Assembly: GCF_964656455.1 (NCBI RefSeq)
Contig: NC_135726.1
Coordinates: 35,679,930 to 35,743,929 of the forward strand
Source of the DNA: Halichoerus grypus
Lineage: Eukaryota > Chordata > Mammalia > Carnivora > Phocidae
Reading direction: 5' to 3'
DNA: 64,000 nucleotides
The notes below the pieces were generated by a model, which did no database searches, was not told the origin of the DNA, and saw only the letters and a program-made list of their open reading frames with translations. This document shows, in pieces, positions 23,451 to 35,639 of this stretch. Within the stretch, counting starts at the first letter, position 1; each line of letters begins with the position of its first letter. Both the position numbers and the translations under genes were made by a program.

Positions 23451-23671
23451 ATTTTTTTATTTTTTATTTTTTATTTTTTAAAGATTTTGTTTATTTATTT
23501 GACAGAGAGAGATACACAGCGAGAGAGAGAACACAAGCAGGGGGAGTGGGAGAGGGAGAAGCAGGCTTCCCGCAGAGCAGGGAGCCCGATGCGGGGCTCG
23601 ATCCCAGGACCCTGGGATCATGACCTGAGCCGAAGGCAGACGCTTAACAACTGAGCCACCCAGGCGCCACC
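23451..23671 (-). mobile_element. Carnivore tRNA-Lys-derived SINE
   Basis: Minus-orientation SINE with a 16-base TSD, ttatggattttatttt, at 23435-23450 and 23672-23687. Confidence 0.95.
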
Positions 23672-23687
23672 TTATGGATTTTATTTT

Positions 23688-23778
23688 TAAGGAATCTCTA
23701 CACCCAATGTGGGAATTGAAGCTACAACCCCGAGATCAAGAGTTGCATGCTCTACTAACTGAGCCAGCCAGATACCCC
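23688..23778 (-). mobile_element. Old short carnivore SINE
   Basis: 'aatctctacacccaatgtgg' followed by 'gagatcaagagttgcatgct' and 'gagccagccagatacccc' is the minus-strand form of the older, short tRNA-derived SINE. The younger SINE at 23,451-23,671 inserted at its tail. Confidence 0.8.
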
Positions 23779-24900
23779 TCAGATGCAAATTTTGTATTGA
23801 AATATTTTGTTCATATTTTGGCTGGCTTTTATCTTGATTACTGTAGTCCCCTCCTTGGCCTCACCCCCTTTTCCTGAACAAAATGCCACCTCAGAAGTCT
23901 CTTTCCCTCAGTTCTTACCATGCCCTCATCTCTCAACTCTATGCCTTGACTGCTTCCTAAAGCCTGTCTTTAATGGATTCCACTTCTTCAGTTGAGGTCT
24001 GAAAGTCTCCAGTAAATCTACTTTGCCTATATAATAGTTCTTGGTTCTTGACAAATATATTTTTGTGCCTTTTTCTTATACTTCCTTATTTGCGGCTTTT
24101 TTTTTTTTACACTTTTTCAATATATAGGATTTTATGGCCCTGTTTTGTAGGTTGAAGCCTAAAGACTGTCTCTAGAATCTCTCTCTTACCAGACCAATTT
24201 TCAGCTTTCTAGGATGGAAAATCCAATTGTTTTGAATTGATCAGAAATCTACTCTTGGATTAATCAGTCATGACTAGTTGAGTGGGCACCAGAATCTCAT
24301 AGTACAGACATGGCTGCTGGGAGTCTACTAATGTAGACTATGTTAGGGGCATTCCTAGAAAAGGCAGAATGTTTACTAACCAGGCACTCACCTGAGAGGT
24401 GCCTGCTACACTCTGTAGAACCAGATGTTGGAAAAAGTCATGATATCTTTATATAAGAGATGGAGAAACGAGCTAAATCCTGGGGATTTGAGTGAAATTA
24501 TAAGCAATTGAACAATCAGATCCAAAGAAGGTGGACTGATGTTTGTCTGGAGGAATGTCATTAGTGATAATCTCAGGGCTCTGCTCACCCTGTCCTGATT
24601 TTAGCATTTCTCTCAATGAGTCAAGTGAGTTATCCTTAGGGTCCAAGTGCCCACATGAACAAAGGCCATGTCCTGGCTTCCTTGGTGCTGTTAGGCTACA
24701 TGGAGAAAGTAGTAGACATTTGTCATTTTTGGTCACACTCAACTACCCTTCCTGAATATACCGTCCCCCAGTCTTGATGGGACTGATGGAGGTCCAAGGG
24801 GCCCCCATCAGAGCTCCCTTGGAAATGGGTGACGCTAACATGGGGGAAATGGCTGGACTTCATTCAGCCCTCCCCTCTCACTCCCAGCCTTTTCTGTATT
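23779..24900. other. No gene or clear repeat seen
   Basis: Mixed unique-looking DNA. Small frames (up to about 89 codons, minus strand at 24,473-24,742) show no recognisable domain. Confidence 0.4.
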
Positions 24901-25250
24901 TCCTTCTGGGATTCCATCTGGTGAACATAGGACTTCTGGATTTTATCTGTTCTTTCACATTTTTCTCTCTTTTTATCTTATGCTCTGGAAGATCTCCTTT
25001 ATTTTATCTTATGATTCTAATTTGGAGCATTTTATTTTAGCTGTTGTATTTTAAATCTTTAATCGCTTTTCTGATTTTTTTTTCAAATCAACCTCTTGTG
25101 GTTTTATGAAATCTTTGTTAAATCCACAAATCTTTGTTATAAATCTCTTTGAGTCAAGTTTTCTTCTAGTCCCTGATTATGTTTCTTTCCACCAGAATTT
25201 GTCTTGGTCTTTCTCTCTCAAGCTCTGGATCTGCTAATATCTTGGTGATA
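24900..25250. repeat. Unclassified AT-rich old repeat, copy 1
   Basis: It is T-rich, with 'tttatcttatgctctggaag' and 'tttattttagctgttgtatt', and aligns loosely by eye with 35,640-35,900. Both resemble decayed old L1/HAL1 ORF1 antisense sequence, but the family is not certain. Confidence 0.3.
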
Positions 25251-26900
25251 TTTGCCTGTCTTGTCATAGTTAAGAAAGAAGGTCCATGAAACTGGGCTCT
25301 GTCGTCTTCCCAGTGAGAAATCTGACTGGGTGCTCTGGGCATGAGCTGGGGGAGGGGAGTGGGAACTCATTTTGGGACTGAGAGCACCTGATTGCCGGAA
25401 TGAGGGCTTTACTGTGGCATATCAAGTTGAGGACTAAAAACCTTAGACTCCAATATAAATTGTTTAATTTCTTTGGAGAAGAGCTGTCAGAGATTTGTTT
25501 TTTTGCTTTGGCCTGAGGGTAGATGCCAACTGCCTGTACTTGCTGGGTGTGTGTGCAAGGGACTGGGGTATGGAAGGGGGTGGTGGAGAAAAGCAGGTGG
25601 GTACAGTTGATCCACCGTCAGAGCCTGCCCAGGTCCCCTCAGGCTGACTGGCTGCCCTCCTCTGCAGCCCTCATAGCTCCACTCTCTACAGTGTCCCTTA
25701 CCCATTAACCCTCTGCCATCAACTTCCTGGCTTCCAGGTAGGCGCCCACTCTCTCATCCCAATAGGACATTCCCTTACCCTGTTTTCCCTCAGGTATGGG
25801 TTTATTCCTTTGTGTACTTCTGTTCCTTTAATACAGAAGCAAGGCAGAGAGAGCATGTCTGGTTCATTAATGAACGTCAGAAAAACAACACACATTTACT
25901 GTTTGTTATCCCACAAGTAATATTTCCAGCAAAACCCCTGTATATTAATGAAATATTCCCACTAAAATAATTTATCTTTTATTGCTTAAAAAAATAAACA
26001 AGTAATGCACAAAAACATGCTCCTTACACAAATGCAAATACAAAAGCATGTAGACTGCACAGGAAAATTGGCTTTTCCCTTCTTATTTTTCCCTAACTCA
26101 ATTCTGCTCTTTGCCCAGGAATTAACTGCTATTAATAATTGGGTGTATATCCTCAACTACTGCTAATGGATTTACATATCTCTGTCCATCTGTCTGGTTG
26201 TCAGGGTATTATCTTTTTAACTTAGATAGGATCCAGTTTTATGTGTTGTTCTGTGAATTTTAACTTGGCTGTATGTCTTTTCATGGCTGTGGATTTAAAG
26301 CTATCATTCTTTCCCCTACTGGTTGACATTTAAGTAGTTTAGGGTTTTTCTTTTTCTAAAAAGGCAAAATCTGTTACATTCCTGTTTCACACTTTCTACC
26401 CAAATTGAGAAACCCTTGTCATATTGCAAAGAATCCCGGTATATTAAACTAAAAAACCTGATTGGATGAAATATAGCAAGTTGAACATATCATAATATAT
26501 GACAACATTTAGAAGTGCAGTACTGAAACTTCTTTGTTAAACTTCATGTTATCCTATTCCAGCTAAATAATGGAACACAACCAAATCACATTTATTTTGC
26601 TCAGAGTCAAGGAGGCAAGCCAGCTTGCATGGCATCTCTCAGTCATACTAACAACAAACATCCAGATTCAAATGTTCTTGTTCCCCCTCTACTGTTCTTT
26701 TCCTGCTATTTCCTGACTATTTTTCTTAGTTTATTCTCCATGCTCTCAACTCTTGATTTACTAGTCATTCTTTTTGCTATAGGTCTTGAAATTGGAATCA
26801 GTTTAACCTCAAGAGGACCATCACAGTGTGAATTTCCAGGTGAATCCGATTTATAACAATGTTGTAGGAATATCTATTGACAAAAATACACATTTTGGGG
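25251..26900. other. No gene seen; possible old L1 piece at about 26,090-26,400
   Basis: Mostly unique-looking sequence. 26,100-26,350 carries 'ttcatggctgtggatttaaa', similar to the tail of very old L1 3' ends. No coding region supported. Confidence 0.35.
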
Positions 26901-27149
26901 GCCCAGATCCCTCCTCTGGAGAAAGGTCATATTCTCCACTTTTGAAGAGCAGAAATCCTTTGCATGGCTAGTTCTGGTAGGTCTTTATATTGTTCCATGC
27001 CAAATGGTTTTGAAAGTTCTACTGTGTTTGGGTAACACTGACTTTCCTTGGCTCTGTGGCAGAATTTACTTTACTCCTCATTTTCATATTTCTTCATCTG
27101 TAGAAGCCTGGTGTTCACCAACCTCCGTCTATAAGGTTGGGTCAGAACT

Positions 27150-27415
27150 CCAGCTTAGACCCTGCTTTTAGCAAAAAAGACGGCAGTTACAATTCACTGA
27201 GCTCTAAACTAAACGAAAGCACCATTGTATGCATTTCACATTCATTATCTCATTTAATCCTCGAAACAGTCTTACACATTAGGTTGAGAGAGGGTAGGTT
27301 GCTTGCTGAAGTCACACAGTAAGTGGTAGAACTGGGCTTTAAACCCAGGTCTGCCTGGTGCACCAAAGCCTATGCTCTTACTCTCAAGGCTCCAACGCCC
27401 CACTTCTCTGATGAA
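27150..27415 (+). mobile_element. MIR element
   Basis: Good MIR order: 'gcatttcacattcattatct', 'catttaatcctcgaaaca', 'agtcacacagtaagtggta', 'aacccaggtctgcctgg'. Confidence 0.88.
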
Positions 27416-27469
27416 TCTTCATGAGCCCATGCAAAGGGAAACTTGAAGGCACTACATACTAGATGAGTG

Positions 27470-27930
27470 ACTTGTAGGCTAGATTATGGCCCCCAAAAGA
27501 CATTCACACCCTAATTCCAGGAACCTATGAATGTTGCATTAGATGGCAAAAAAGAAAAAAGACTTTGCAGATATTATTAAGTGAAAGACCTTGAGATGCA
27601 AAGATTATCTTGGATTATCCAGATGGGCCCTAAATGTAATCACATATATCATCATCATAAAAGGGAGGCAGAAGGACCTCTGACACACACAGAGGAACAG
27701 ATAAGGCAGTGAGATCATGGAGGCAGAGACTGAGTATTGTGGCCATAAACCAAGAAATGCCAGCAACTACTGGAAGCTGGAGCCTCCAGAGGAAGCACAG
27801 CCCTACTGACACCTTGGTGACCCTGGTTTCGGACTTCTGACCTCCAGATCTGTGAAAGAATGAATTTCTGTTGTTTAAAGTCACTAAATTTGTGGTATTT
27901 TGTTATGGCAGCCATGGCAAGCTAACACAG
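27470..27930. mobile_element. Old LTR-like repeat (MaLR type suspected)
   Basis: The order 'attatggcccccaaaagaca', 'gactttgcagatattattaa', 'cagatgggccctaaatgta', 'ctccagatctgtgaaagaa', 'tttctgttgtttaaagtcac', 'tttgttatggcagccatgg' is that of a common mammalian interspersed repeat. I believe it is an LTR of the MaLR group but cannot name it surely. No coding content. Confidence 0.55.
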
Positions 27931-28078
27931 TGATTTTGTGACCTCTCTAGGCCAGTTTCCTTATCTGCAAAATGAGGATATTAATATAATACCTAGAACT
28001 TGAAAAAACTAATGAATGTAAAATGTCTGGCAGGGTGCCTGAGCAAGGTACATGCTCAGCAGAGATTAGGTGTTATTA
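27931..28078 (-). mobile_element. MIR fragment
   Basis: 'cagtttccttatctgcaaaa' and then 'gtctggcagggtgcctgagc' match the minus orientation of MIR. Confidence 0.7.
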
Positions 28079-29560
28079 TTACCAATGGGCTCTGATAGGA
28101 ACACATATGAGGTGCTTTGGGAGCATATGGGAAGGAAGGTCAACTAACCCAGCCTCTAGTTCATATGGTGCACATACCATCCAGTAAGGTTAACAAGACA
28201 TTTGAGAGGCAAAGAAGTTAAAATTAACTAAAAGTTAAAATATATGGCATTTGCTGACCATAAAAAAATTCTCCACCCCCAATTTCTAGGAGTGACTGCA
28301 ACCATCAGAGAGACACTTTTCAGGTAGTCACTCTTGTCCCCTGGCAGGCGCCCCAGCAACTTTCCCATTTTTCTGGATCTGATTCTGAATGGTCGTTCCA
28401 GGACACAATAATTAATGAATGAAACATAGGAATAAACACTGCAGCTGGGAATTGGAAGTGTAAATTCAGTTGCCTATCAAGGAATGTAATCAACAACCAT
28501 CACACTTTGCTGTGCTGTCCATAGAAGTGAGCAGAGGGCGGGCCGTACTGGTCTAAGGGCCTGGGTCCTAGACAGCTATGGATTATTTCTCCCTGAGGGC
28601 TGCGCTGGAGAGGGGCGGAGCGTTTGCCTTTGAGCTGTCTCCATTTGTTCACCCCGCTCCAAGAGAGAGACATCATTGCCAGCACTGTGGGTTGCTCCGG
28701 GCTAATGATGAAGGAGTTAGCAGCATGGCCTGGAGTGGCTCTTGGTGGGCTGGAGCCAGTTGACACACGCCACTTAGGTTTCCAAGGAGCCAAGCTGTCC
28801 CCACTCACGCACGGCTGATGCACTTGTGGCTAAATGCGTTGCAGCCGGGGCTGGTGCCAAATTCAGGGCAGGAAATAGAACTCCACCTCCATCACCAGGG
28901 AAACAGTGGTCTGCGTGCATGATTTAAGCCAGGGCCAACGAGAAAGCTCAAAGGCACGGTCAGCAGAGGAAGGGAGGAAGGGAGACCAGAGGGCGGCTTG
29001 CAAGGATTTTGTCTTGGGTTATAACCGTTGACAAGCCACTTAACTGCCCACATATTGAAGTTTATCTGAGTATGAGATGGAGGCAACAATATTTACACAT
29101 CTCACTGGGGACTTAGGAAAACAATATTTCTGACAGACCACTTGGGATCCATGGATGGAAGGTGGTATGTAAGTGCAGATGATAAACTTATTGTGTGTTT
29201 GTGCTTTTAACAGGTGCATTAGGGGCATGGAGACCCTCCAGAAAACACTTTTAGAGTCTGATCAAAACCAACAAGCGACAATAAAAGCTAACAATTTTAG
29301 GTGCATGGATTTGTCTTTGGTTTTGTGTAGGTTTGGGGAGCTGCATGTATAATTCAGACTTCAGAACCGTGTCCAAACTTATTGCTGTGATTAGTGCTTA
29401 CAGGTCCTTCAATCCTCTGAGAATGCTGTAGTTGGGGATTGTTCCCAAATGTTTGCCAACTTTTCTCTAAAAAAATCCCAAATTACTTTTACCATGTAGT
29501 TTATGAGTTGCACGTGGAGTCTGGAACATTTGTTTCCAAGTTGCAATGGGCCAAAAATCT
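28079..29560. other. Unique-looking sequence; no gene supported
   Basis: 28,560-28,860 is GC-richer than its surroundings and free of obvious repeats, with two overlapping short plus-strand frames (61 and 64 codons). They lack similarity and a supported exon structure. It could be an enhancer or only unique DNA. Confidence 0.35.
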
Positions 29561-29564
29561 GTTT

Positions 29565-29876
29565 CTAAAATAAAGTGCAAAGAGGACTTGTTGCTCTTCC
29601 CGCCTGGGGTTTGCTATTTCTGAGGAGTCCTTCCGAGTCTGTTAGACCTCCTGTGTCCTGTGCATTTAAGGCTAAGCAATTGATGTCAGACCTCCCTATA
29701 AGGTTATTAAATGTTGTTTTCTGTCGGCTAAGGACCTGAGGGAGTCTATTACTCTGTTCCTGGTTAATTAAACCTCTCTCTGGTGCATATTGTCTCTCTA
29801 GCAATTCCTGTGGGTCCACGTAAATGGTGACTATTATAGAAAAACAAACTTGTTTAAGAACACCAATAATACACAT
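29565..29876 (-). other. Open frame of 103 codons, unrecognised
   Basis: The minus-strand frame runs from ATG at 29,876 to TAG at 29,565. The composition is protein-like (Gln, Glu and Arg rich in the middle, 'DPQELLERQYAPERGL') and it contains no low-complexity run. I recognise no family, no start context and no neighbouring exon. A frame of this size can occur by chance in a 64-kb window. Confidence 0.15.
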
Positions 29877-30339
29877 TTAAAAATTTAGAATAATTATATA
29901 AAAGCAATATGGAAATAAAGATCATCTACAATTTTCTCATGCAGAATTAACCATACCGGCATATATGTGTATTTCAAACAAACATGGGATTCTAATGTAT
30001 GTACCTGCTGTTTTACGACCTGCTTTTGGGGTGAGGTCTTCACATATTGGATCTTCATAAATCCTTCGAGTCTCTGCAGTGGGGAGGGGTCCTGCTTCTA
30101 TTGCAGGCTAGAGGCTGTGGCAGGGAATGAGGACCTTAGAACTTCAGTCAGTCCTTGCTTTCAAAGACTTGTTCTCTCAGATGTCACTCCACTTCCTTAG
30201 CGTTCCCGTGTTTTGGCAACAGTATACACCCCAGAGCCAGTAAACACTTGCTGATTTTAGCTTCTGTGTGGATGATGATCCTGTGCCCTTCCAATCCATT
30301 TGCACCCTGCTGTCAGGTGCATTAGTTCCCCCCCCTCTT

Positions 30340-30490
30340 TTTTTTTTCATGCTAGCAGAACTTGATTAAGGCATAACTTACAGTATGAAACACAAACCTT
30401 ATAGCCTATTGAATACAGCAGACCTGTATGCATATATGCATACACCCATGTGACTACCGCTCAGGATATAAAACATCTCCAAAATCCCCA
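30340..30490 (-). mobile_element. Old L1 3' end fragment
   Basis: 'ttgattaaggcataacttac' followed by 'gtgactaccgctcagga' resembles the antisense of old L1M 3' tails (ttgagatataattcacataccat, caatcaagatatagaa). Confidence 0.45.
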
Positions 30491-30930
30491 AAGTGGCTTT
30501 GTGTCCTCTCTGAGTCGGTCCCCCACCGCCTGGGTCTTAAACACTAATTTAATCATGTTATTTCCTACCTAAAAACATTCCATAGGATTGTTGTCCCTAT
30601 ATCTTCTTGCTTTGGGTCTAAATGTCTCTGCCTGATTTTCTGGGTCCACTCTCTTTGGGGTCCTGCCTGTCGAATCATTTGGGCCTCCGTCAACACCTCC
30701 TGACCTGAGGCTAGCCTATGCACTGTCACTCCCACCCGCCAGGCTCCATCTGGAGCTCTGTTCACTCTGAGTTCTTCAAGAACTGCCCTTTCTTTGGCCT
30801 CCCCAAATCTCACCCGTTCACCAAGGCTCAACTCAAGTCCCATTTCCTCCAAGAAATCTTCCCTCTTTGCCAAATTTTTTTCCAATTTCTTTGCCTCCCT
30901 CTTACACCTGAATTAGTTAACACCATGCGA
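30491..30930. mobile_element. L2-like LINE fragment
   Basis: 'caactcaagtcccatttcct' then 'ccaagaaatcttccct' matches the widespread L2 motif 'aaatgtcacctcctccaggaagccttccctga'. Decayed and non-coding. Confidence 0.5.
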
Positions 30931-31490
30931 CTGAGTTTCTGCAGAGACCTGGGGCCATGGGAGCCTTGCCACTATGCTTTTCCTACTTATGATCTCTGAT
31001 GAGCATTTCTGTTCTGCCGTAGCCAGTTTCCCAAGCCCTCCTTTCTTTTCACTCCCATTCTCTTGCGTCTTGGGACTGCCCCAGGTCCCCACTCTGCAAT
31101 GCCAGATGCTGCTCGGTATCTATCTCTCCCCTTCTTTCTTTTTCTGCTCTTGGTGCTTTGCTCCCCAGCTCAGCCAAATCCTCTTCCAGACCTCAGGTCG
31201 CATCTTACCACTCATCCTTCAGATTTGACACCAAAAATCCCGAAACCAGGCTTTCCTCAGAGGGTAGGGCTAGACTGAGGGGGTAGAATTTGAGCAGATG
31301 AAGAAGGAATTCTTTTTATCAGATACGGGAGGGCTGGAAACAGTGATCTATCTTCCGATTTTGCCCCATCACACCCACATTCTTTGAGTCTAAGAGTTAG
31401 TGACTATCTCACTTTCTCTGTTGTTCCAAGGTGTTAACTTTGATCCCACCCAGACTTGATGAGTTCCTACAGCACAAGCCGAGTTCTGAG
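30931..31490. other. Unique-looking sequence, no gene seen
   Basis: Overlapping frames of 71-93 codons on the plus strand lack recognisable domains and start in repeat-derived sequence. Confidence 0.35.
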
Positions 31491-31499
31491 CTCACAAGA

Positions 31500-31690
31500 G
31501 TTGGCACAATCAAGGAGTTTAAATAAGATATTGCAGCTAATCGCTTAGCACAGCATCTGCCTTTGGTAGGCTCAGAAAAGTGAGCTATTATCAAAGGCCT
31601 GCAGCCCCTTTTCTGATTCCTGTCAGTCCGGCCAGGTGAATCAGGGTCCCAAAGTGATGTGGGTGCGTGTGTGTGTGTGGTGGTAGGGAG
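31500..31690. repeat. Diverged local duplicate, copy 1
   Basis: A MIR-like tail ('aaataagatattgcagct') is followed by about 65 bases containing 'tctgattcctgtcag' and then a GT run. The same order recurs at 33,215-33,405. By eye, similarity beyond the MIR part is about three in four bases. Confidence 0.55.
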
Positions 31691-32089
31691 GGGGCCCAGA
31701 AACTCTGCTCACTGCTGTGGACATAGGCCCTAGAGCTATAGAGCTAAGTCCAAGGTCCAGTTTGGCACAGACTCTCACTGTGAAAGCCTCAGTGTCTGCA
31801 TGGGGAAAATGGGACCATAATCCATCCGCCTCAAATGAGTGTAAATATGAGCACGAGTCAAAGTATTTTGCAGGTGGTGACATCTTACTGTGTGAGCTGG
31901 TAGAAGGACCAGTAATGCAATGTGTTGGTATGGAACTGGTTGGCCTGATTCCAACTTGCACATACAATTGTGTTTCTGAATTGGTAGTTTGCAAATGCAG
32001 CCCCCCCAGAGACAGAGTCGGGTTCTAGACAGAAGATGTTCTAGTTAGACTCCTTTCAGTTGTAAGCTGACTCAGGCTGGCTGCCAGCA

Positions 32090-32270
32090 TTTATATACAG
32101 GGTTTTATGCTAACTTTAGAAAGTGGCTCAAACCTCAGTTTACTTGTCTGAGAAGTGGGGGTAATAGTCCCTTCCTCTTATAAGTGTTGAGGGGCAAAAG
32201 GTAATTTATATGAAGTTGCAGCACAGTGCCTGACACAAAGATGTGCTCAATAAATATTAGTGGTTTTATT
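32090..32270 (-). mobile_element. MIR fragment
   Basis: 'cctcagtttacttgtctgag', then 'cacagtgcctgacacaaag' and 'gctcaataaatattag' fit the minus orientation of MIR. Confidence 0.75.
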
Positions 32271-32934
32271 ATTTCCTAATAAGTGTTGCTCAGTAAGTGC
32301 TGAATGAATGAATGAACAAATGAATGGGTGCTGGTCTGGATTTGGCTCCTGAGGGTGCTTTTTTGTTCTTCTCTAGTGTTTTCAGGCTGGTACCTTGTTT
32401 AGGCAGGGAACAATTTTGACTAGGCATGGGGGAATGGAATTGACCCAATAAAAGGGCTTCAAGCCAGGATAGGAATGCTGACCACAGAAGACAGTAACAC
32501 CCTGGGGGCAAACCCACCGGCCACCTGAGAGCTTGCAGGGGACCCCTCAAGTGGCCCAGGGTCCACGTAGCTGTCATTTCCCTCTGCTTCTTCAGAGAGG
32601 CCAATTTGACTTTGGTTTTACTCCCAAGCACAGTTCCTGGATTCATCTTGGCAGGACTGTGGCTGTTGTTTTAGTATCTTTCTAGATAGCCAGGTGAGAC
32701 AAGTTATAGACCTTTTTCTGTGAAAGAATAAGCAACCAGTGTTGCATCTGGGGGCCCGAGCCCCTTCGCCCCTGCCTCATTTCCTGAGACAACTGTCGGA
32801 GTCGGGCCTGTAGGGCAGAGGCTAATCTGACGACACACACACATGCACGTGCACACACACACACACCCCTCATAAACCCATAGGGCAGGACAGGAGTTCC
32901 ATGGCCACTCCGAGGGCGATAGTTTTTGCTATCT

Positions 32935-33065
32935 GGTCCTGTCTTTGCCACTGACTTACTATGTGACCTTCAGAAAGTCCCTTCCCCTCTCTGGGCTTCA
33001 AATTCTCTGTCTACAAAATGAGGGAGTTGACCCTTGTGGTCTCTGAGATCCCTCCTGTCTCTGAA
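32935..33065 (-). mobile_element. MIR-type fragment
   Basis: 'ttgccactgacttactatgt', then 'tctctgggcttcaaattctc', then 'aaatgagggagttgaccc' match the antisense of a MIR subfamily. Confidence 0.7.
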
Positions 33066-33089
33066 AGTGACAGGATTGTGTGAGTTATA

Positions 33090-33214
33090 ACCACGGGGTT
33101 GGAATTCTGGCTCCGTTGCTTTCTGTGTGGCCTTGGGTGAACCACTTAAGTTCTAGATTAATCCCCCTCTATAAAATGGGGATGATAAATAGTAATCTAC
33201 CCTCTAGGGATGTA
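33090..33214 (-). mobile_element. MIR fragment
   Basis: 'ggaattctggctccgttgct', then 'gtggccttgggtgaaccac', then 'ataaaatggggatgataaa' is a MIR antisense. It runs directly into the duplicated block at 33,215. Confidence 0.75.
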
Positions 33215-33405
33215 GTGAAATAAGATACTGCAGCTAAACATGCTCAGCACAGGGTGTGCCTGTGGTCACGCTCAGAAGAGGAAGCTTGTAGTAAAAGCGT
33301 GCATGCCCTTTCTCTGATTCCTGTGAGTGAGGTCAGGTGAGTGGGCGTCCCGAAGCGATGGGTATGTGTAAGCCATCTGTGTGTGTGTGTGCGTGTGTGT
33401 GTGTG
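33215..33405. repeat. Diverged local duplicate, copy 2
   Basis: 'aaataagatactgcagct', then 'ctctgattcctgtgag', then 'cgatgggtatg' and a GT microsatellite (33,379-33,404) parallel the copy at 31,500-31,690 in the same orientation, about 1.7 kb apart. Confidence 0.55.
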
Positions 33406-33984
33406 CCAGGGTGTGTGGAGGGCTCAGCCTCCCATGGGGCGCTCTGGGAAGATCTGGACAGAGAGCCTCCCTGCGGGCAAGAGCTGAGTTGGAGCTGTAC
33501 CTCATCCAGTGGGAGCTGTAGGTCGTGTCTTCTCCCTCACTGCAGCATGCTCCAGTCTTGGGGGCACAGTGTGTCTTTGTTTCTTCCTGAATAGTTCCAC
33601 CTGCAAAGGCAACGGCTGGACCCTCCATAACCAGCTAGGTTCCCAGCCAGGATGCAAGCGGCCCCCAGTGAAGAAAAGCAGGGCCCCCAACCCATTCTGG
33701 CTGATCGGGGCTTTCCTCTATCCTAGAGGGCTGCCTGAAGGCAGCGATTCCCAGCTCATCTCCTGGGCCCTTGCACCACAATTCTGGGTTTTGAAAGCAG
33801 GTCAGTTCTGGCCTAGGCCCCCTCCCTTCTTTCCTCCCTCCTTGGACCACACGGTGTTTGTTTCACAACTGGACACTTCACTAAGTGATGCAGGAAGTAG
33901 GCCCCTGCAAAGCAGATACCGCCTCGCAAACCAGATAACTGAGTGAAGCCTCTGGATGCCTCTGGGGCCTGGGGCAGGGTCAGA

Positions 33985-34009
33985 GATAAGCGGAAATGCC
34001 AGGCTTATC
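33985..34009. promoter_or_regulatory. Inverted pair of GATA sites
   Basis: GATAAGC at 33,985-33,991 and its exact reverse complement GCTTATC at 34,003-34,009, with an 11-base spacer. The arrangement could bind a GATA factor dimer or form a small hairpin. It is about 5.3 kb upstream of the MYLK3 start codon; function is inference. Confidence 0.3.
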
Positions 34010-34774
34010 GCTGCTGCCTGAGTTCTCGAGAAATCATCCTGGCCAGCCAGCCCACCTCATTCCCAGCACTCCGGGCAGTTGGGTATCTCCAGGCAGAGTA
34101 AACACTGAGTTGGCACCGTGGTCGCAGCCGCAGGATGGGGACTCTGTGCCCCACTCCGCTACTTCACAGTCCCAGCGCCAGAGGCCAGCAGCGGGCGTCA
34201 GGTTACATCCAGATATTTGCGGTAAGGGCAGCTCCAGGCCGGTCTGCTTTGAAGCGGGAGCCCTCAGGGACAATTGTTAGGGTCATGGGACTAAGGGAGC
34301 CTTGGTGACAATTATCCCCCAGACGTAGGTCCTCTTGGACCAAGAAACGCAGTCAGCAGGAAGCTTTGGTTGATGGCTAACAGCCCAGGGATGGTCAGTG
34401 TGGGCCTCCCCAGCTAAGGCAGGGTGTAGCGGGCAGACAAGGCCTCTGCCTCTGACCCCCAAGTTGTGTGCTTTGAACCCAGCAAGGCTTTCTGGGGTTC
34501 TGTGTCATCTCTGATTTCCTTTTCTGAGTCAGCTCGGCTTAACGGAGGACAGGTTTGCACTTTTTGCACATCAGCTGATGGTGCCTGCAAGGGAGGTGGC
34601 CTGGGGGGGCCGGGTACCTGGGGGGGCCGATTTAGGACTGGGGAGATGCCTCCTTTCCCTCCTGCCCCCACCCCACAACGAGGTGGCTGGACACGCTGCT
34701 GTCCTGTTGGCTGACCATCTGGAGCGGGGGATGGGTGCGGGGTGGTGATTTCGAGAGTCTCCTGTTTCCGTGAC

Positions 34775-34900
34775 TTACCACGTGCCAGGCCCCTGCTTAG
34801 CGTTTCACTTACATGAGGACTCAAACAGCCCTGTGGTTCCTGCACTTCATGCGCCCCCTTTCGAGATGAGGAAACCTGCATTCGGAGAGGTTAAGTTCCA
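34775..34900 (+). mobile_element. MIR fragment
   Basis: 'cgtgacttaccacgtgccag' then 'gagatgaggaaacctgcatt' and 'cggagaggttaag' fit MIR in sense orientation. Confidence 0.7.
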
Positions 34901-35639
34901 TGCAGGCCGCTGCCCCTACTGCCCTTCTGTGTGAAGAAGAGAAGCGTCCTTTCCTCAAGATACGTGGCCTCCATCTCTCAGAAAATGGTCGTAGCTGATG
35001 CTGTTACAACAAGACCCTCACTGTGGCATGCTGCAACACTTGTCGTACATATACACATCCCCTCGCATGTGGTACCCGGACTTCTGCAAAACCTGCTTCC
35101 CGACCTGCTTCCCAGCGGCAAACACAGGGGAGTCTTTCAGCTCTTTCTCCTGGTATTTGCCTGCACTTTCCTCCTCATCAGTTCTGTACATGATCTGTGT
35201 GCTTCCTGCGAAGAGAAACGATTCAGCTTTGTTACTCTCCCTGCTCCCCCCCACATCCTTACAACATCACTGTTTTAACTCCGTAAAGCGTTGACCCCAT
35301 TACGGCATCATAGTGTGAAGAACAGTATGCAAATACCATTCACTGAAAAATCAGTCATGTACTTTAATGTCCTTTCAAAGAGTGCTTACATTTTTTACAT
35401 TTCCATAAGTCTTAAAATGCTTCCTTCTGTCCTTTGACAAAGGTGTGATGTTTTCAAATCTCTAACCTAGAATTCTACATCCTGCCTGTGTTCTAGCAGC
35501 CAGTTGTTTTTAGGAGAAGTCTGATGTCATCCTGATTCTAGTTCCTTGGTACATGATTTTTTTTTTCTTCCATGTTTTGGGGAGCTTTTGTAATCTTCTC
35601 TTTATCCCTGTGTTCTAAAATTGCATAATGACTGTACTA
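34901..35639. other. No gene or clear repeat seen
   Basis: Mixed composition; the frame at 34,931-35,278 (115 codons) has no recognisable domain and no codon-conservation evidence. Confidence 0.35.

Noticed and set aside
34931..35278. 115-codon plus-strand frame
   Set aside because: No domain, no exon borders that join to another frame, and no sign of coding constraint.
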